DNA of 15,987 nt, taken from Chloroflexi bacterium RBG_16_57_11. Its GTDB lineage: Bacteria; Chloroflexota; Anaerolineae; Anaerolineales; UBA4823. Positions 8,058-14,330 of the stretch are shown piece after piece (position 1 is the stretch's first letter; each line of letters opens with the position of its first letter). Both the position numbers and the translations under genes were made by a program. Below the pieces are notes generated by a model, which had not been told where the DNA came from, searched no databases, and worked only from the letters and a program-made list of their open reading frames with translations. The stretch lies in the NCBI GenBank assembly GCA_001795165.1, contig MGNS01000165.1, positions 28,171 to 44,157 of the forward strand. Reading direction: 5' to 3'.

Positions 8058-9263
8058 ATGGCTGAAGGTAAGAAGTATAAAGGCACGATCGGGATCTTGA
8101 CTGGCGGTGGGGATGTACCTGGCTTGAATCCAGCGATCCGTGCAGTGACAATACGCGCTTTGCGCGAGGGCTACAATGTGATCGGGATACGCCGGGGTTG
8201 GGCGGGGTTGGTGAACCTGATCCGGGATAACAAGGCGGATAACAGTGAGAATTTCATGCGATTAGAGGAGGAAATTGTCCGCCGGGCAGGCCGTACCGGT
8301 GGCACCTTCCTGCACACCTCTCGTACCAATCCGATGAAGATGAGTAAGAGCGAAGTGCCGGAACAATATAAAGAGAAGTACAACGATGATAAAAATAATT
8401 TGATCCCGGAGATCTTGAAAAACCTGGAGTTCTTGGGTATCGATTACTTGATCCCGATTGGCGGCGATGACACTTTGAGTGTGGGGGTGCGCCTGTATCG
8501 GGAAGGTTTTAAAGTGATTGCCATCCCCAAGACGATGGATAACGATGTTCCGGGAACGGATTATTGTATCGGTTTTAGCACTTGCGTGACCCGGACGATC
8601 CAGCTGGCAAATAGCCTGCGCACCTCGGCGGGCTCGCACGAGCGTTTTTTAGTGCTGGAGGTCTTTGGTCGTTATGCCGGGTACACGGCCATGTTGCCTA
8701 CCATGGCTGGAGCCGCTGACCGCTGTGTGATTCCTGAGCACAGGTTTAATATGGATCGCTTGACCGAGCTGTTGGTGTACGACCGCAATCGCAACCCAAG
8801 CAAATATTCGGTTGTCCTGATTTCCGAAGGCGCGATGTTTGAGGGCGGCGAAATGATCTTCCAGGATCGGAGCACCGATGAGTTTGGGCATGCCAAGCTG
8901 GGTGGGATTGGCGATCTGGTGGCTGCCGAATTGAAAAATCGATCGGCCCAGTTCAACAATGGAAAATCAGTCAATGTCATAAACCAGAAGCTCGGCTACA
9001 TGGTGCGCGGCGGTGATCCTGACGCAATCGACTCAATAGTGCCCATGGCCTACGGCAATCTGGCGCTCGATCTCGTAATAAAAGGTGTGCATGGACGGCT
9101 GGTTGTGCTGCGAAACGGACGTTATGATAATATGCCGGTGGACGTGGTCACCAGTTCAAAGAAGGTGGTGAACGTCAACAAATATTACAACATCGACCGA
9201 CTGCGGCCGTACTTCCACAGCTTCGAGATGAACCCATTGTTCATTATGACCAGTGACGGGTGA
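8058..9263 (+). CDS. pfp: 6-phosphofructokinase, pyrophosphate-dependent type
   Basis: Phosphorylates fructose 6-phosphate to fructose 1,6-bisphosphate in cytoplasmic glycolysis; the PPi form is reversible. The 401-residue protein has the PFK fold motifs GILTGGGDVPGLN at the N-terminus, PIGGDDT at 133-139 and PKTMDNDVPG with catalytic Asp161. Two positions decide the phosphoryl donor. The residue equivalent to E. coli Gly104 is Asp138 (GGDD) and that equivalent to Gly124 is Lys158 (PKTMDND). Asp plus Lys is the signature of PPi-dependent enzymes and blocks ATP binding. The segment MAGAADRCVIPE and a GYMVRGGDPDAID stretch near 315-327 are also typical of the family. GGAGG with a seven-base spacer precedes the ATG. 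It follows the mutase gene after a 90-base AT-rich gap with no clear terminator. An ATP-using member cannot be excluded without assay. Confidence 0.92.
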   Translation: MAEGKKYKGTIGILTGGGDVPGLNPAIRAVTIRALREGYNVIGIRRGWAGLVNLIRDNKADNSENFMRLEEEIVRRAGRTGGTFLHTSRTNPMKMSKSEVPEQYKEKYNDDKNNLIPEILKNLEFLGIDYLIPIGGDDTLSVGVRLYREGFKVIAIPKTMDNDVPGTDYCIGFSTCVTRTIQLANSLRTSAGSHERFLVLEVFGRYAGYTAMLPTMAGAADRCVIPEHRFNMDRLTELLVYDRNRNPSKYSVVLISEGAMFEGGEMIFQDRSTDEFGHAKLGGIGDLVAAELKNRSAQFNNGKSVNVINQKLGYMVRGGDPDAIDSIVPMAYGNLALDLVIKGVHGRLVVLRNGRYDNMPVDVVTSSKKVVNVNKYYNIDRLRPYFHSFEMNPLFIMTSDG

Positions 9264-9318
9264 AAATACCCTTATCGTACGACTGGCTCGGTCTGATCGA
9301 AAAAAGTGATCATAGAAA

Positions 9319-9410
9319 TGTGGGTCTGTCCAAGGGCATCGCTTGGATGGCTCAACAGCAGGCCTACCTCCTGCTTACAGTTTTGATGGGATGGACAACC
9401 TTACACAATT
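9319..9410 (+). ncRNA. Candidate structured RNA between pfp and the pilin gene
   Basis: The segment can fold into a three-way junction. The closing stem pairs GGT-C-TGTCCA (9323-9332) with TGGACAACC (9392-9400) with one bulged C, and TGTG (9319-9322) with CACA (9404-9407) may extend it. One arm is CAAG/CTTG (9331-9334 with 9342-9345). The other arm is AGCAGG/CCTGCT (9357-9362 with 9370-9375), with a 7-base loop and outer TCAA/TTGA pairs. It ends about 80 bases before the pilin ATG but lies upstream of the best pilin promoter, so it may instead belong to the pfp 3' region or a separate transcript. No known riboswitch consensus was recognised, including c-di-GMP. Confidence 0.35.
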
Positions 9411-9414
9411 ATTA

Positions 9415-9444
9415 CTGACGAATCTGGATGGACTAATGTATAAT
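9415..9444 (+). promoter_or_regulatory. Candidate promoter of the Flp pilin gene
   Basis: A perfect -10 box TATAAT (9439-9444) is preceded at 18 bases by CTGACG (9415-9420), which matches four of six -35 positions. Transcription would begin near 9451, about 40 bases before the pilin ATG. Confidence 0.55.
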
Positions 9445-9474
9445 CGAATATATTGATCCGCCAATCCAGGAAGG

Positions 9475-9484
9475 AAGGAGGTGA
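9475..9484 (+). promoter_or_regulatory. Extended Shine-Dalgarno sequence of the pilin gene
   Basis: AAGGAGGTGA is complementary to the 16S rRNA 3' end over its full length and lies six bases before the ATG at 9491. This fixes the start of a very short gene and predicts strong translation, as expected for a structural pilin. Confidence 0.85.
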
Positions 9485-9490
9485 GCGTTT

Positions 9491-9637
9491 ATGGTTGACG
9501 GGACAGCAGCAAAGGGTCAAGGGTTGGTCGAATATGCGCTGATCCTGTTATTGGTAGTTTTGGTTGTGATTATAATGTTGACAATTTTTGGCCCTGCCGT
9601 CGGGAATATGTTTAGCACTGTTACCACCAGAATCTGA
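9491..9637 (+). CDS. Flp-family type IVb pilin (48 aa)
   Basis: Tiny prepilin of the Flp/Tad type. The sequence opens with an eight-residue leader ending in Lys8 and then KGQGLVEYALILLLVV. The prepilin peptidase site is read as Gly9|Gln10, which puts Glu and Tyr at +5 and +6 of the mature protein, as in the Flp signature. A hydrophobic helix follows, roughly residues 16-37, with a short polar tail ending TTRI. It would be processed at the membrane and assembled into a thin pilus by a Tad secretion ATPase and platform. None of the Tad genes, nor the peptidase, is in this window, so the gene is an orphan here. It has its own promoter candidate, a perfect ribosome binding site and an intrinsic terminator, so it appears to be a single-gene unit. 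Confidence 0.9.
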   Translation: MVDGTAAKGQGLVEYALILLLVVLVVIIMLTIFGPAVGNMFSTVTTRI

Positions 9638-9684
9638 TATTGATTATTCTATCTATCTATTGAATTCCATTTCTCATATTATTG

Positions 9685-9710
9685 AAAAAGCCGCCCAAAG
9701 GCGGCTTTTT
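9685..9710 (+). terminator. Intrinsic terminator of the pilin gene
   Basis: AAAAAGCCGCC (9685-9695), a CAAA loop and GGCGGCTTTTT (9700-9710) make a perfect 11-bp stem. T-rich sequence continues to 9720. The flanking A and T tracts make it usable in both directions, but it lies 48 bases after the pilin stop and fits that gene. Confidence 0.92.
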
Positions 9711-9722
9711 CACTTTTTTTCG

Positions 9723-9765
9723 AATCATAGTATGATGGTCATCGCTTGATCATCATACTATGATT
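9723..9765. repeat. Long perfect inverted repeat next to the pilin terminator
   Basis: AATCATAGTATGATG (9723-9737) is perfectly repeated in reverse complement at 9751-9765. The stem can continue through a G-U pair and TCA/TGA to leave a 5-base loop, about 19 pairs in all. T-runs lie on both sides (9714-9720 and 9768-9773). It could be a second bidirectional terminator, an mRNA-stabilising hairpin or a protein-binding palindrome. No second copy was noticed in the window. Confidence 0.8.
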
Positions 9766-9809
9766 AATTTTTTACGATGATTTGCGCCTGAGTTCTGAGA
9801 CGATTATCC

Positions 9810-10058
9810 ATGGATGAGGATCGTCAACTTTACGAACAAGCCAGATTATTGGTCCAGCGGTTAGAGCGAATCTCGGTTGATTCGATCTGGGCCCGGCGCT
9901 CGAGCGGGCACCGTGGAGCGCTACTACGTTGGATTGAGCAATTCGAAGGGCTGGATGGGCAGGTAGAGCTATTGCCAGAAGAAAAAATACGTTTAAGATC
10001 ACTTGTTGATACAGGTTTCAGATTGTTAGAACGCGCGGCCCTGGAAAGGCTGCGCTAA
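9810..10058 (+). CDS. Small charged helical protein of unknown function (82 aa)
   Basis: Not assigned to a family. The protein is rich in Arg, Glu and Leu, with no signal peptide, no membrane segment and no cysteine. It looks mostly alpha-helical: an N-terminal helix (DRQLYEQARLLVQRLERI), a central stretch containing SVDSIWARRSSGHRGALLRW, and a C-terminal helix ending LLERAALERLR. The ATG at 9810 is the only usual start after an in-frame stop at 9789, and no clear ribosome binding site precedes it, which weakens the call. It is supported by its isolated position, flanked by the hairpin at 9723-9765 and the bidirectional terminator at 10067-10109, and by the amphipathic regularity of the protein. 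It converges on the LysM gene. Confidence 0.6.
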   Translation: MDEDRQLYEQARLLVQRLERISVDSIWARRSSGHRGALLRWIEQFEGLDGQVELLPEEKIRLRSLVDTGFRLLERAALERLR

Positions 10059-10066
10059 GACGCGAG

Positions 10067-10109
10067 AAAGAGGTCTTCGGTTGTGAAATCCAATCCCGAA
10101 GACCTCTTT
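10067..10109. terminator. Bidirectional terminator between convergent genes
   Basis: AAAGAGGTCTTCGG (10067-10080) and CCGAAGACCTCTTT (10096-10109) form a perfect 14-bp stem around a 15-base loop. It starts nine bases after the stop of the small plus-strand gene and lies 17 bases beyond the stop of the minus-strand LysM gene. The U-tract is short in both directions, but position and stem strength fit a shared terminator. Confidence 0.85.
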
Positions 10110-10126
10110 GTCGATCGAGGGAAGAC

Positions 10127-11107
10127 TTAATAGGTTGTGTTGTTGTAGAACCAGTTATAACTATAGTACCCTGTCGGCCAATTTTGCGTCCGGATCGCGA
10201 TCTGGCGGCTACCCCACAACTGAGAAGGAATGGAGAAGGTCGCAGTCAGTGATCCACCCGAGCCCGAATACAGGGTGCCGACATTGTACCCATAGACACC
10301 GCGAGTGCCCATGGGACCCATTAGAACCTGAAAGTTCACACCCGCCGGCCAGTTACGGGTTGTGATGGTCACCGAATTATCGCGCACAACGCTCGAAATC
10401 CAGATGGTCGGAATGACGCCCCAGCAAGGTGGCTGCCCATAGCAGGGGGGTGGATAATAGCTGGGGCCAGGATAGGTCGGGTAACCACCATAACCTCCAG
10501 ACACATTATAGAAGACCTGGTCTTGGGAGAAGGTCTTGCCGTTCTTCTTGTACTGGATTAGCCGCAAGGCTAACTGATGGGCGCCGGAGAACTCAGCCGG
10601 AATGGCAAAATCAGCGCTGAAAGTTCCTCCATTGCCCGAGTCGAGCGGGGGCAGATCGCGCCACTGGTAACCACCGTTGACATTATTCCCCATCTTAACC
10701 CTGAATTCTACATTGCTGGGGAAATTGTTGGTACGAATGGTCGCCGTGGTGTTAGGGACTACACTCGTAATCACATAGCTCCAGGTGCGCTGCATGCCAA
10801 CCCCTGATGTATAACCACCGGTGTAGGTCGGGTAGCCGCCATATGAGCCTCCATAGTAGCCGCCGGCAGGGATGCAAAGCCGCTGCCCTGGATAAATGGT
10901 GTAAGGCCGGCCGATGCCGTTCACCGATGCCAGGTAGGGCCAGGATACCCCGTAATAGCGACCAATCCAGGCCAGGGTCTCACCGTAGCGCACCCAATGA
11001 TAGGAGGCGCAACCCGCTGCTTGTGCAGGCTGGGCGGTTAGACCCATCGCGCTGATCATCAGGACCAGCGTCATCAAAACCATCGCAACTTTCCTGAACT
11101 TACTCAT
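10127..11107 (-). CDS. Secreted LysM-domain protein with duplicated C-terminal domain
   Basis: Exported protein of 326 aa, predicted to bind cell-wall glycan. A signal peptide covers residues 1-30 (charged start, hydrophobic core, AQA|AG cleavage). One LysM domain spans about 33-80 (WVRYGETLAWIGRYYGVSW, then IYPGQRLCIP), with Cys33 and Cys78 at its ends able to form a disulfide. A Gly/Tyr-rich linker follows (81-104). Two related beta-rich domains (about 106-203 and 232-326) share ATIRTNNFPSNVEFRVKMG versus TITTRNWPAGVNFQVLMG, and GGTFSADFAIP versus GGSLTATFSIP. A Pro/Tyr/Gly linker separates them. There is no catalytic hydrolase domain. The ATG at 11107 is used because AGGAGG lies six bases upstream; a start five codons earlier would encode that site. 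The gene has its own promoter at 11211-11239 and ends near the shared terminator. Confidence 0.9.
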   Translation of the reverse strand: MSKFRKVAMVLMTLVLMISAMGLTAQPAQAAGCASYHWVRYGETLAWIGRYYGVSWPYLASVNGIGRPYTIYPGQRLCIPAGGYYGGSYGGYPTYTGGYTSGVGMQRTWSYVITSVVPNTTATIRTNNFPSNVEFRVKMGNNVNGGYQWRDLPPLDSGNGGTFSADFAIPAEFSGAHQLALRLIQYKKNGKTFSQDQVFYNVSGGYGGYPTYPGPSYYPPPCYGQPPCWGVIPTIWISSVVRDNSVTITTRNWPAGVNFQVLMGPMGTRGVYGYNVGTLYSGSGGSLTATFSIPSQLWGSRQIAIRTQNWPTGYYSYNWFYNNTTY

Positions 11108-11113
11108 TATTGT

Positions 11114-11119
11114 CCTCCT
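11114..11119 (-). promoter_or_regulatory. Ribosome binding site deciding the LysM-protein start
   Basis: AGGAGG on the minus strand, six bases before the ATG at 11107. In the longer open frame these bases would be the Arg-Arg codons of an extra N-terminal segment, so the shorter protein, which starts directly with a typical signal peptide, is preferred. Confidence 0.85.
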
Positions 11120-11210
11120 CACTCACAAAACCCAATGAAGGTCGGCAAAAAAGCCGGTCGGCAGACCACTCTAAAGGGGAACGACCCACATTCGAATGTT
11201 TTACAAATGG

Positions 11211-11239
11211 ATTATAGTATGCGACGATTATTTTTTCAA
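11211..11239 (-). promoter_or_regulatory. Promoter of the LysM-protein gene
   Basis: Minus-strand TTGAAA (11239-11234), a 17-base spacer and TATAAT (11216-11211). Transcription would begin near 11204, giving a 5' leader of about 97 bases. Two small overlapping hairpins can be drawn in that leader (11143-11156 and 11156-11167). The region 11217-11367 upstream is AT-rich and no gene was seen in it. Confidence 0.8.
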
Positions 11240-11367
11240 TAGTTTTTGGAAAAAAGTAACAAGATTTTGTGAAAATTTTACGCTCTGCATAATGAAGTTG
11301 CAGGTTTGATGCCAGTCTGAATTGACAGCCTTGAGTTATGTATAAAAAACATATATGCTTTGTGCAA

Positions 11368-12273
11368 TTATAACCTATAATAATGGCCACCCTCTTCCCG
11401 GTACACGATATTAGGAGCGAAGTCATTCAGCATCTCTTGTGGGATGTGTAACGGTTGCTGTGTATCCAGGTTGACCCATACACCTAAGGTATATGCTTGG
11501 GCTAACAGCACGCCATCCTGTGCACGGCGGAAGGTGTAATGGCGTCCGGCGCTCGCCCGTTTTACACCGGAGACCCAGGTAGAAATCTCGAGATCGTCGT
11601 CCAGAACCGCCGGTTGGAGATATTGAAGGTGTGCCTGGCGCAGAAAGATGGTGAAACCCTGTTCCCGCATGCGCTGCCAGGGCCAATGGAACGCGCTGCA
11701 TACCCGAAATCCGCATTCATTTATGTAATCCATGTACACTGAATTGTTTACATGCTGCATGGAGTCGATATCCTGCCAGGCTACCCGCCGGTGCATAGAA
11801 AACACCCCGGGTGGGGGTGGGGGCGAGCTCGGGAAGGGCGTGCGAGCAGGGAAATGCGACGGAGCGCCTTCAGGAAAAAAGTCATCCACAAGGCTCCGGG
11901 GGATGCTGGATGGGCGGTTAGTTGCCGTGTCCAGAAAAACCCAATCGGTAGATGCCCGCGCAGCCAGCTCGCCGGTCTCAGCCAGGCGGAACTCATAGGC
12001 GCGCCGCGAGGTCACCCGGCGAAAATCGGCAATCCAGGTGGTTACCTCAACCTGTTGGTTGTATCGCAGGGGGATGAGAAACTCAACTTGTGACTCTCGA
12101 ATCAGCCAATGGCGTTGCAACTGATCGTACCGGTCCATACCGTAGCCGGCCGCGGCGGAGGCGTCGAAGGCGGTTTCTTGCATGTAGCGCAAGTAGGACG
12201 CGCTGTTTAAATGGCCATTGGCGTCGCATTCATAGTAACGGATGCGGAATGTACGGGTGTGAGTAAGCGGCAT
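11368..12273 (-). CDS. Double-hotdog acyl-ACP/acyl-CoA thioesterase family protein
   Basis: Cytoplasmic protein of 301 aa with two hotdog domains, predicted to hydrolyse a fatty acyl thioester (acyl-ACP or acyl-CoA). The first domain holds YYECDANGHLNSASYL, with Asp17, His21 and Asn23 in the YbgC/4HBT catalytic arrangement. The second holds DIDSMQHVNNSVYMDYINEC, with His174 and Asn176/Asn177, like the HVNN motif of fatty acyl-ACP thioesterases. A proline-rich linker (about 146-155, five Pro in a row) joins them. The ATG at 12273 has AGAGGG five bases upstream. A TTG 15 codons earlier would overlap the upstream glycerate kinase gene and was rejected. The 34-base gap to that gene suggests co-transcription. 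Chain-length preference cannot be read. Nothing obvious links it functionally to its neighbours. Confidence 0.85.
   Translation of the reverse strand: MPLTHTRTFRIRYYECDANGHLNSASYLRYMQETAFDASAAAGYGMDRYDQLQRHWLIRESQVEFLIPLRYNQQVEVTTWIADFRRVTSRRAYEFRLAETGELAARASTDWVFLDTATNRPSSIPRSLVDDFFPEGAPSHFPARTPFPSSPPPPPGVFSMHRRVAWQDIDSMQHVNNSVYMDYINECGFRVCSAFHWPWQRMREQGFTIFLRQAHLQYLQPAVLDDDLEISTWVSGVKRASAGRHYTFRRAQDGVLLAQAYTLGVWVNLDTQQPLHIPQEMLNDFAPNIVYREEGGHYYRL
11809..11838 (+). other. G-quadruplex-capable G-run cluster
   Basis: The plus strand carries G-runs of 3, 5, 5, 3 and 3 separated by short spacers within 30 bases. It is the template strand of the thioesterase gene and encodes, in complement, the polyproline linker between the two hotdog domains. 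It meets the usual G3 four-run pattern with loops of up to seven bases. Codon need for proline may explain it fully. Confidence 0.5.
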
Positions 12274-12307
12274 ACTTTCCCTCTGATGCCTGGCATCGAG
12301 GTAAGAA

Positions 12308-13681
12308 TTAAAAGGCAAACAGGAATGCCAGGTCTGTCACGTTGGTCTGGGTAGGACCGGTGCGAATCAAGCAGCCCATGCGGTCGAAGAATTGATAGGC
12401 GTCATTGCGGGCTAAGAAGTGCGCTGGCTCCAGACCCATTTCTTGGGCAAGCTCGAACGTGCGTCCGGTGACGATCGCCCCGGCTGCGTCGGTAGGGCCG
12501 TCTTCGCCATCCGTAGCCAGTGTAATCATGGCCACCCCCTCCAGACCGGCCAGATCGACCACAGCGCCCAAGGCCAGCTCCTGGTTGCGCCCGCCCAGCC
12601 CATTGCCGGTCAATGATACGGTCGTTTCTCCACCCGTCACGATGCACGCAGGCCTGGGGATCGGCTCTCCACTGGCAACGACCTGCCGTACAATCGCCGC
12701 CAGGAAGCGCCCGGCTTGACGCGCCTCGCCTTGCAGGTAGGTGGTCAGCAACATGCTGTGCAAGCCTTCGGCTTTGGCCTGGTGGAGGGCGGCTACCGCA
12801 GCCTGCCGGTTATTGCCGATGATCACGTTCTGTACCTGGTCAAAAAGTGGATCGCCGGGTTTTGGGGTGTCTGGCAGCTCGCCAAGACAGCCCCTTTGGA
12901 GATGCTGAATGATTGAGGCAGGGTTTTGATCTAACAGATTGTAACGCTCCAATACACTCCAGGCGTCTCCGAACGTAGTCGGGTCAGGCACAGTGGGACC
13001 CGAGGCAATCACGTCCAGGGGGTCGCCGACCACATCAGAGAGGATCAAGGTCACCAGACTGGCGGGTCTGGCGAGTCTTGCCAGACCTCCTCCCTTGAGC
13101 TGCTCCAGATGCTTACGCAGTGTGTTGATCTCGTTGATGTTGGCGCCATTGGCCAGCAATGCCGAGGTAAGGGTCTGCAAATCTGTAAGGGAAATGCCTG
13201 GGACGGGTGAGACGAGGAGCGACGAACCGCCGCCAGAGATCAAACAAATCACCAGATCGTTTTCGTTAAGGTTTGCCAACAATTGGGCAATTTGCTCCGC
13301 TCCAGCCATGCCACGCCTGTCGGGGATCGGATGACCTGCTTCCACCAGGCGGAGTTGATCTGGCAATGCCTGGAGATCACTGTTGTGCCCACCTTTGACG
13401 ATGACCAGACCACCAGTCAGGCTATTCCCCAACAATTCGGCAGTGCGTTCTGCCATCGGTGCGCCAGCTTTACCTGCACCTACGATCAATACACGCTGGT
13501 TTTGTCGTAAATCGTATTCTTTTCCACCTGCCAGCAGGAATTCCCCTTGACGTTGCATGTGCCGTGATATCGCCGCCTTGGGCTCCACAGCATCGAGGGC
13601 GGCGGAAAGAATCCGCGCTACTTTTAGTCCCCAGGGGACGGCTTTTAGCGCTTCATGCTGGCTGAATAACGGCAGCCACAT
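12308..13681 (-). CDS. Glycerate 2-kinase, MOFRL family
   Basis: ATP-dependent phosphorylation of D-glycerate to 2-phosphoglycerate, feeding lower glycolysis in the cytoplasm. The 457-residue protein has the two-domain layout of the class. The N-terminal glycerate kinase domain has IVGAGKAGAPM with Lys71 (the position of the catalytic Lys in the Thermotoga enzyme), CLISGGGSSLL at 146-156, and NTLRKHLEQLKGGGLA followed by SDVVGDPLDVIASGPTVPDP. The C-terminal MOFRL part has VTGGETTVSL, GLGGRNQELAL with Arg365, and LATDGEDGPTDAAGA. The ATG at 13681 lies inside the preceding SRAP gene: the frames overlap by 29 bases and no strong ribosome binding site is visible, which suggests translational coupling. 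The thioesterase gene starts 34 bases downstream. A slightly different start is possible, but the N-terminal WGLKVARIL segment aligns with the family. Confidence 0.92.
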   Translation of the reverse strand: MWLPLFSQHEALKAVPWGLKVARILSAALDAVEPKAAISRHMQRQGEFLLAGGKEYDLRQNQRVLIVGAGKAGAPMAERTAELLGNSLTGGLVIVKGGHNSDLQALPDQLRLVEAGHPIPDRRGMAGAEQIAQLLANLNENDLVICLISGGGSSLLVSPVPGISLTDLQTLTSALLANGANINEINTLRKHLEQLKGGGLARLARPASLVTLILSDVVGDPLDVIASGPTVPDPTTFGDAWSVLERYNLLDQNPASIIQHLQRGCLGELPDTPKPGDPLFDQVQNVIIGNNRQAAVAALHQAKAEGLHSMLLTTYLQGEARQAGRFLAAIVRQVVASGEPIPRPACIVTGGETTVSLTGNGLGGRNQELALGAVVDLAGLEGVAMITLATDGEDGPTDAAGAIVTGRTFELAQEMGLEPAHFLARNDAYQFFDRMGCLIRTGPTQTNVTDLAFLFAF

Positions 13682-14324
13682 CGTTTTCAGGGCGGTTGAC
13701 CAGGGTGGAGACAGGATAGGCGCTCATTGCTTCTGCTGGATAGGGTTGGATGAGAGCCTGCAGGGAGGTTGGATCTTGCTCACCTGGTTCAAGCCACTGT
13801 GTATAGGAGGTTGGTGGCAGGATGACGGGCATACGGTTGTGGATGGGTTCCATCAACGTGTTCGGCGTGGTGGTGATGATCGTGCAGGATAGCACGCTGG
13901 AACCATCGGGGGCGTTCCAGTTTTCCCACAACCCGGCGAAAGCGAATGGCTGGCCCGATTTCAGGTGGATGTACATCGGAGTTTTGGTTTTGCTCCCCGG
14001 GTTTTGTTTCCACTCAAAAAACCCATCGGCCAGGATCAGGCATCGCCGGCGTCGAAAAGCCGTTCGAAAGGATGGCTTTTCAGCCAGCGTCTCACCCCGG
14101 GCGTTGATCATCCGGTTGCCGATGGATGGATCCTTCGCCCAGGACGGTATCAAACCCCAGACAAAATAATCCAGTTTCATCTGCCCATCGTTAGGAACGA
14201 CTGCCACTGGCTGGCTGGGGGCAATATTGTACCGCGCGGCCATCTTTGCTGTAGGCACATTCAAGCCAGGGATGGCTTGTTGTAATTGTTCGGGAGAGGC
14301 TGTCAGGGTAAATCGACCACACAA
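13653..14324 (-). CDS. SRAP-domain abasic-site processing protein (YedK/HMCES-like)
   Basis: Protein of 223 aa that covalently caps abasic sites in single-stranded DNA through its N-terminal cysteine, protecting forks from breakage. The MCGRFTL start gives Cys2, the thiazolidine-forming residue after Met removal. Asn74 and Arg76 in INARGE, Glu104 in GFFEW and His162 in IHNRMP match the active-site residues of YedK and HMCES. VWGLIPSWA is also typical. The start codon is TTG at 14324, with GGAAGG six bases upstream. No other start would place Cys at position 2, so the rare codon is well supported. The gene follows the LytR-type gene after 126 bases and overlaps the glycerate kinase start by 29 bases. 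The leader holds alternative hairpins that could hide the ribosome binding site. Confidence 0.95.
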   Translation of the reverse strand: MCGRFTLTASPEQLQQAIPGLNVPTAKMAARYNIAPSQPVAVVPNDGQMKLDYFVWGLIPSWAKDPSIGNRMINARGETLAEKPSFRTAFRRRRCLILADGFFEWKQNPGSKTKTPMYIHLKSGQPFAFAGLWENWNAPDGSSVLSCTIITTTPNTLMEPIHNRMPVILPPTSYTQWLEPGEQDPTSLQALIQPYPAEAMSAYPVSTLVNRPENDVAAVIQPA

Positions 14325-14330
14325 GGTTCA

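Noticed and set aside
9319..9410. c-di-GMP-I (GEMM) riboswitch or a tRNA ahead of the pilin gene
   Set aside because: The two-hairpin shape is suggestive, but the conserved GEMM core is missing; no tRNA cloverleaf, T-loop or CCA-type end is present.
11100..11426. A 108-codon minus-strand frame between the thioesterase and LysM genes
   Set aside because: It spans a good promoter and AT-rich spacer, overlaps the LysM ribosome binding site and thioesterase end, and its product resembles nothing.
12402..13334. Several plus- and minus-strand frames inside the glycerate kinase gene
   Set aside because: They are shadows of the well-supported minus-strand glycerate kinase frame.
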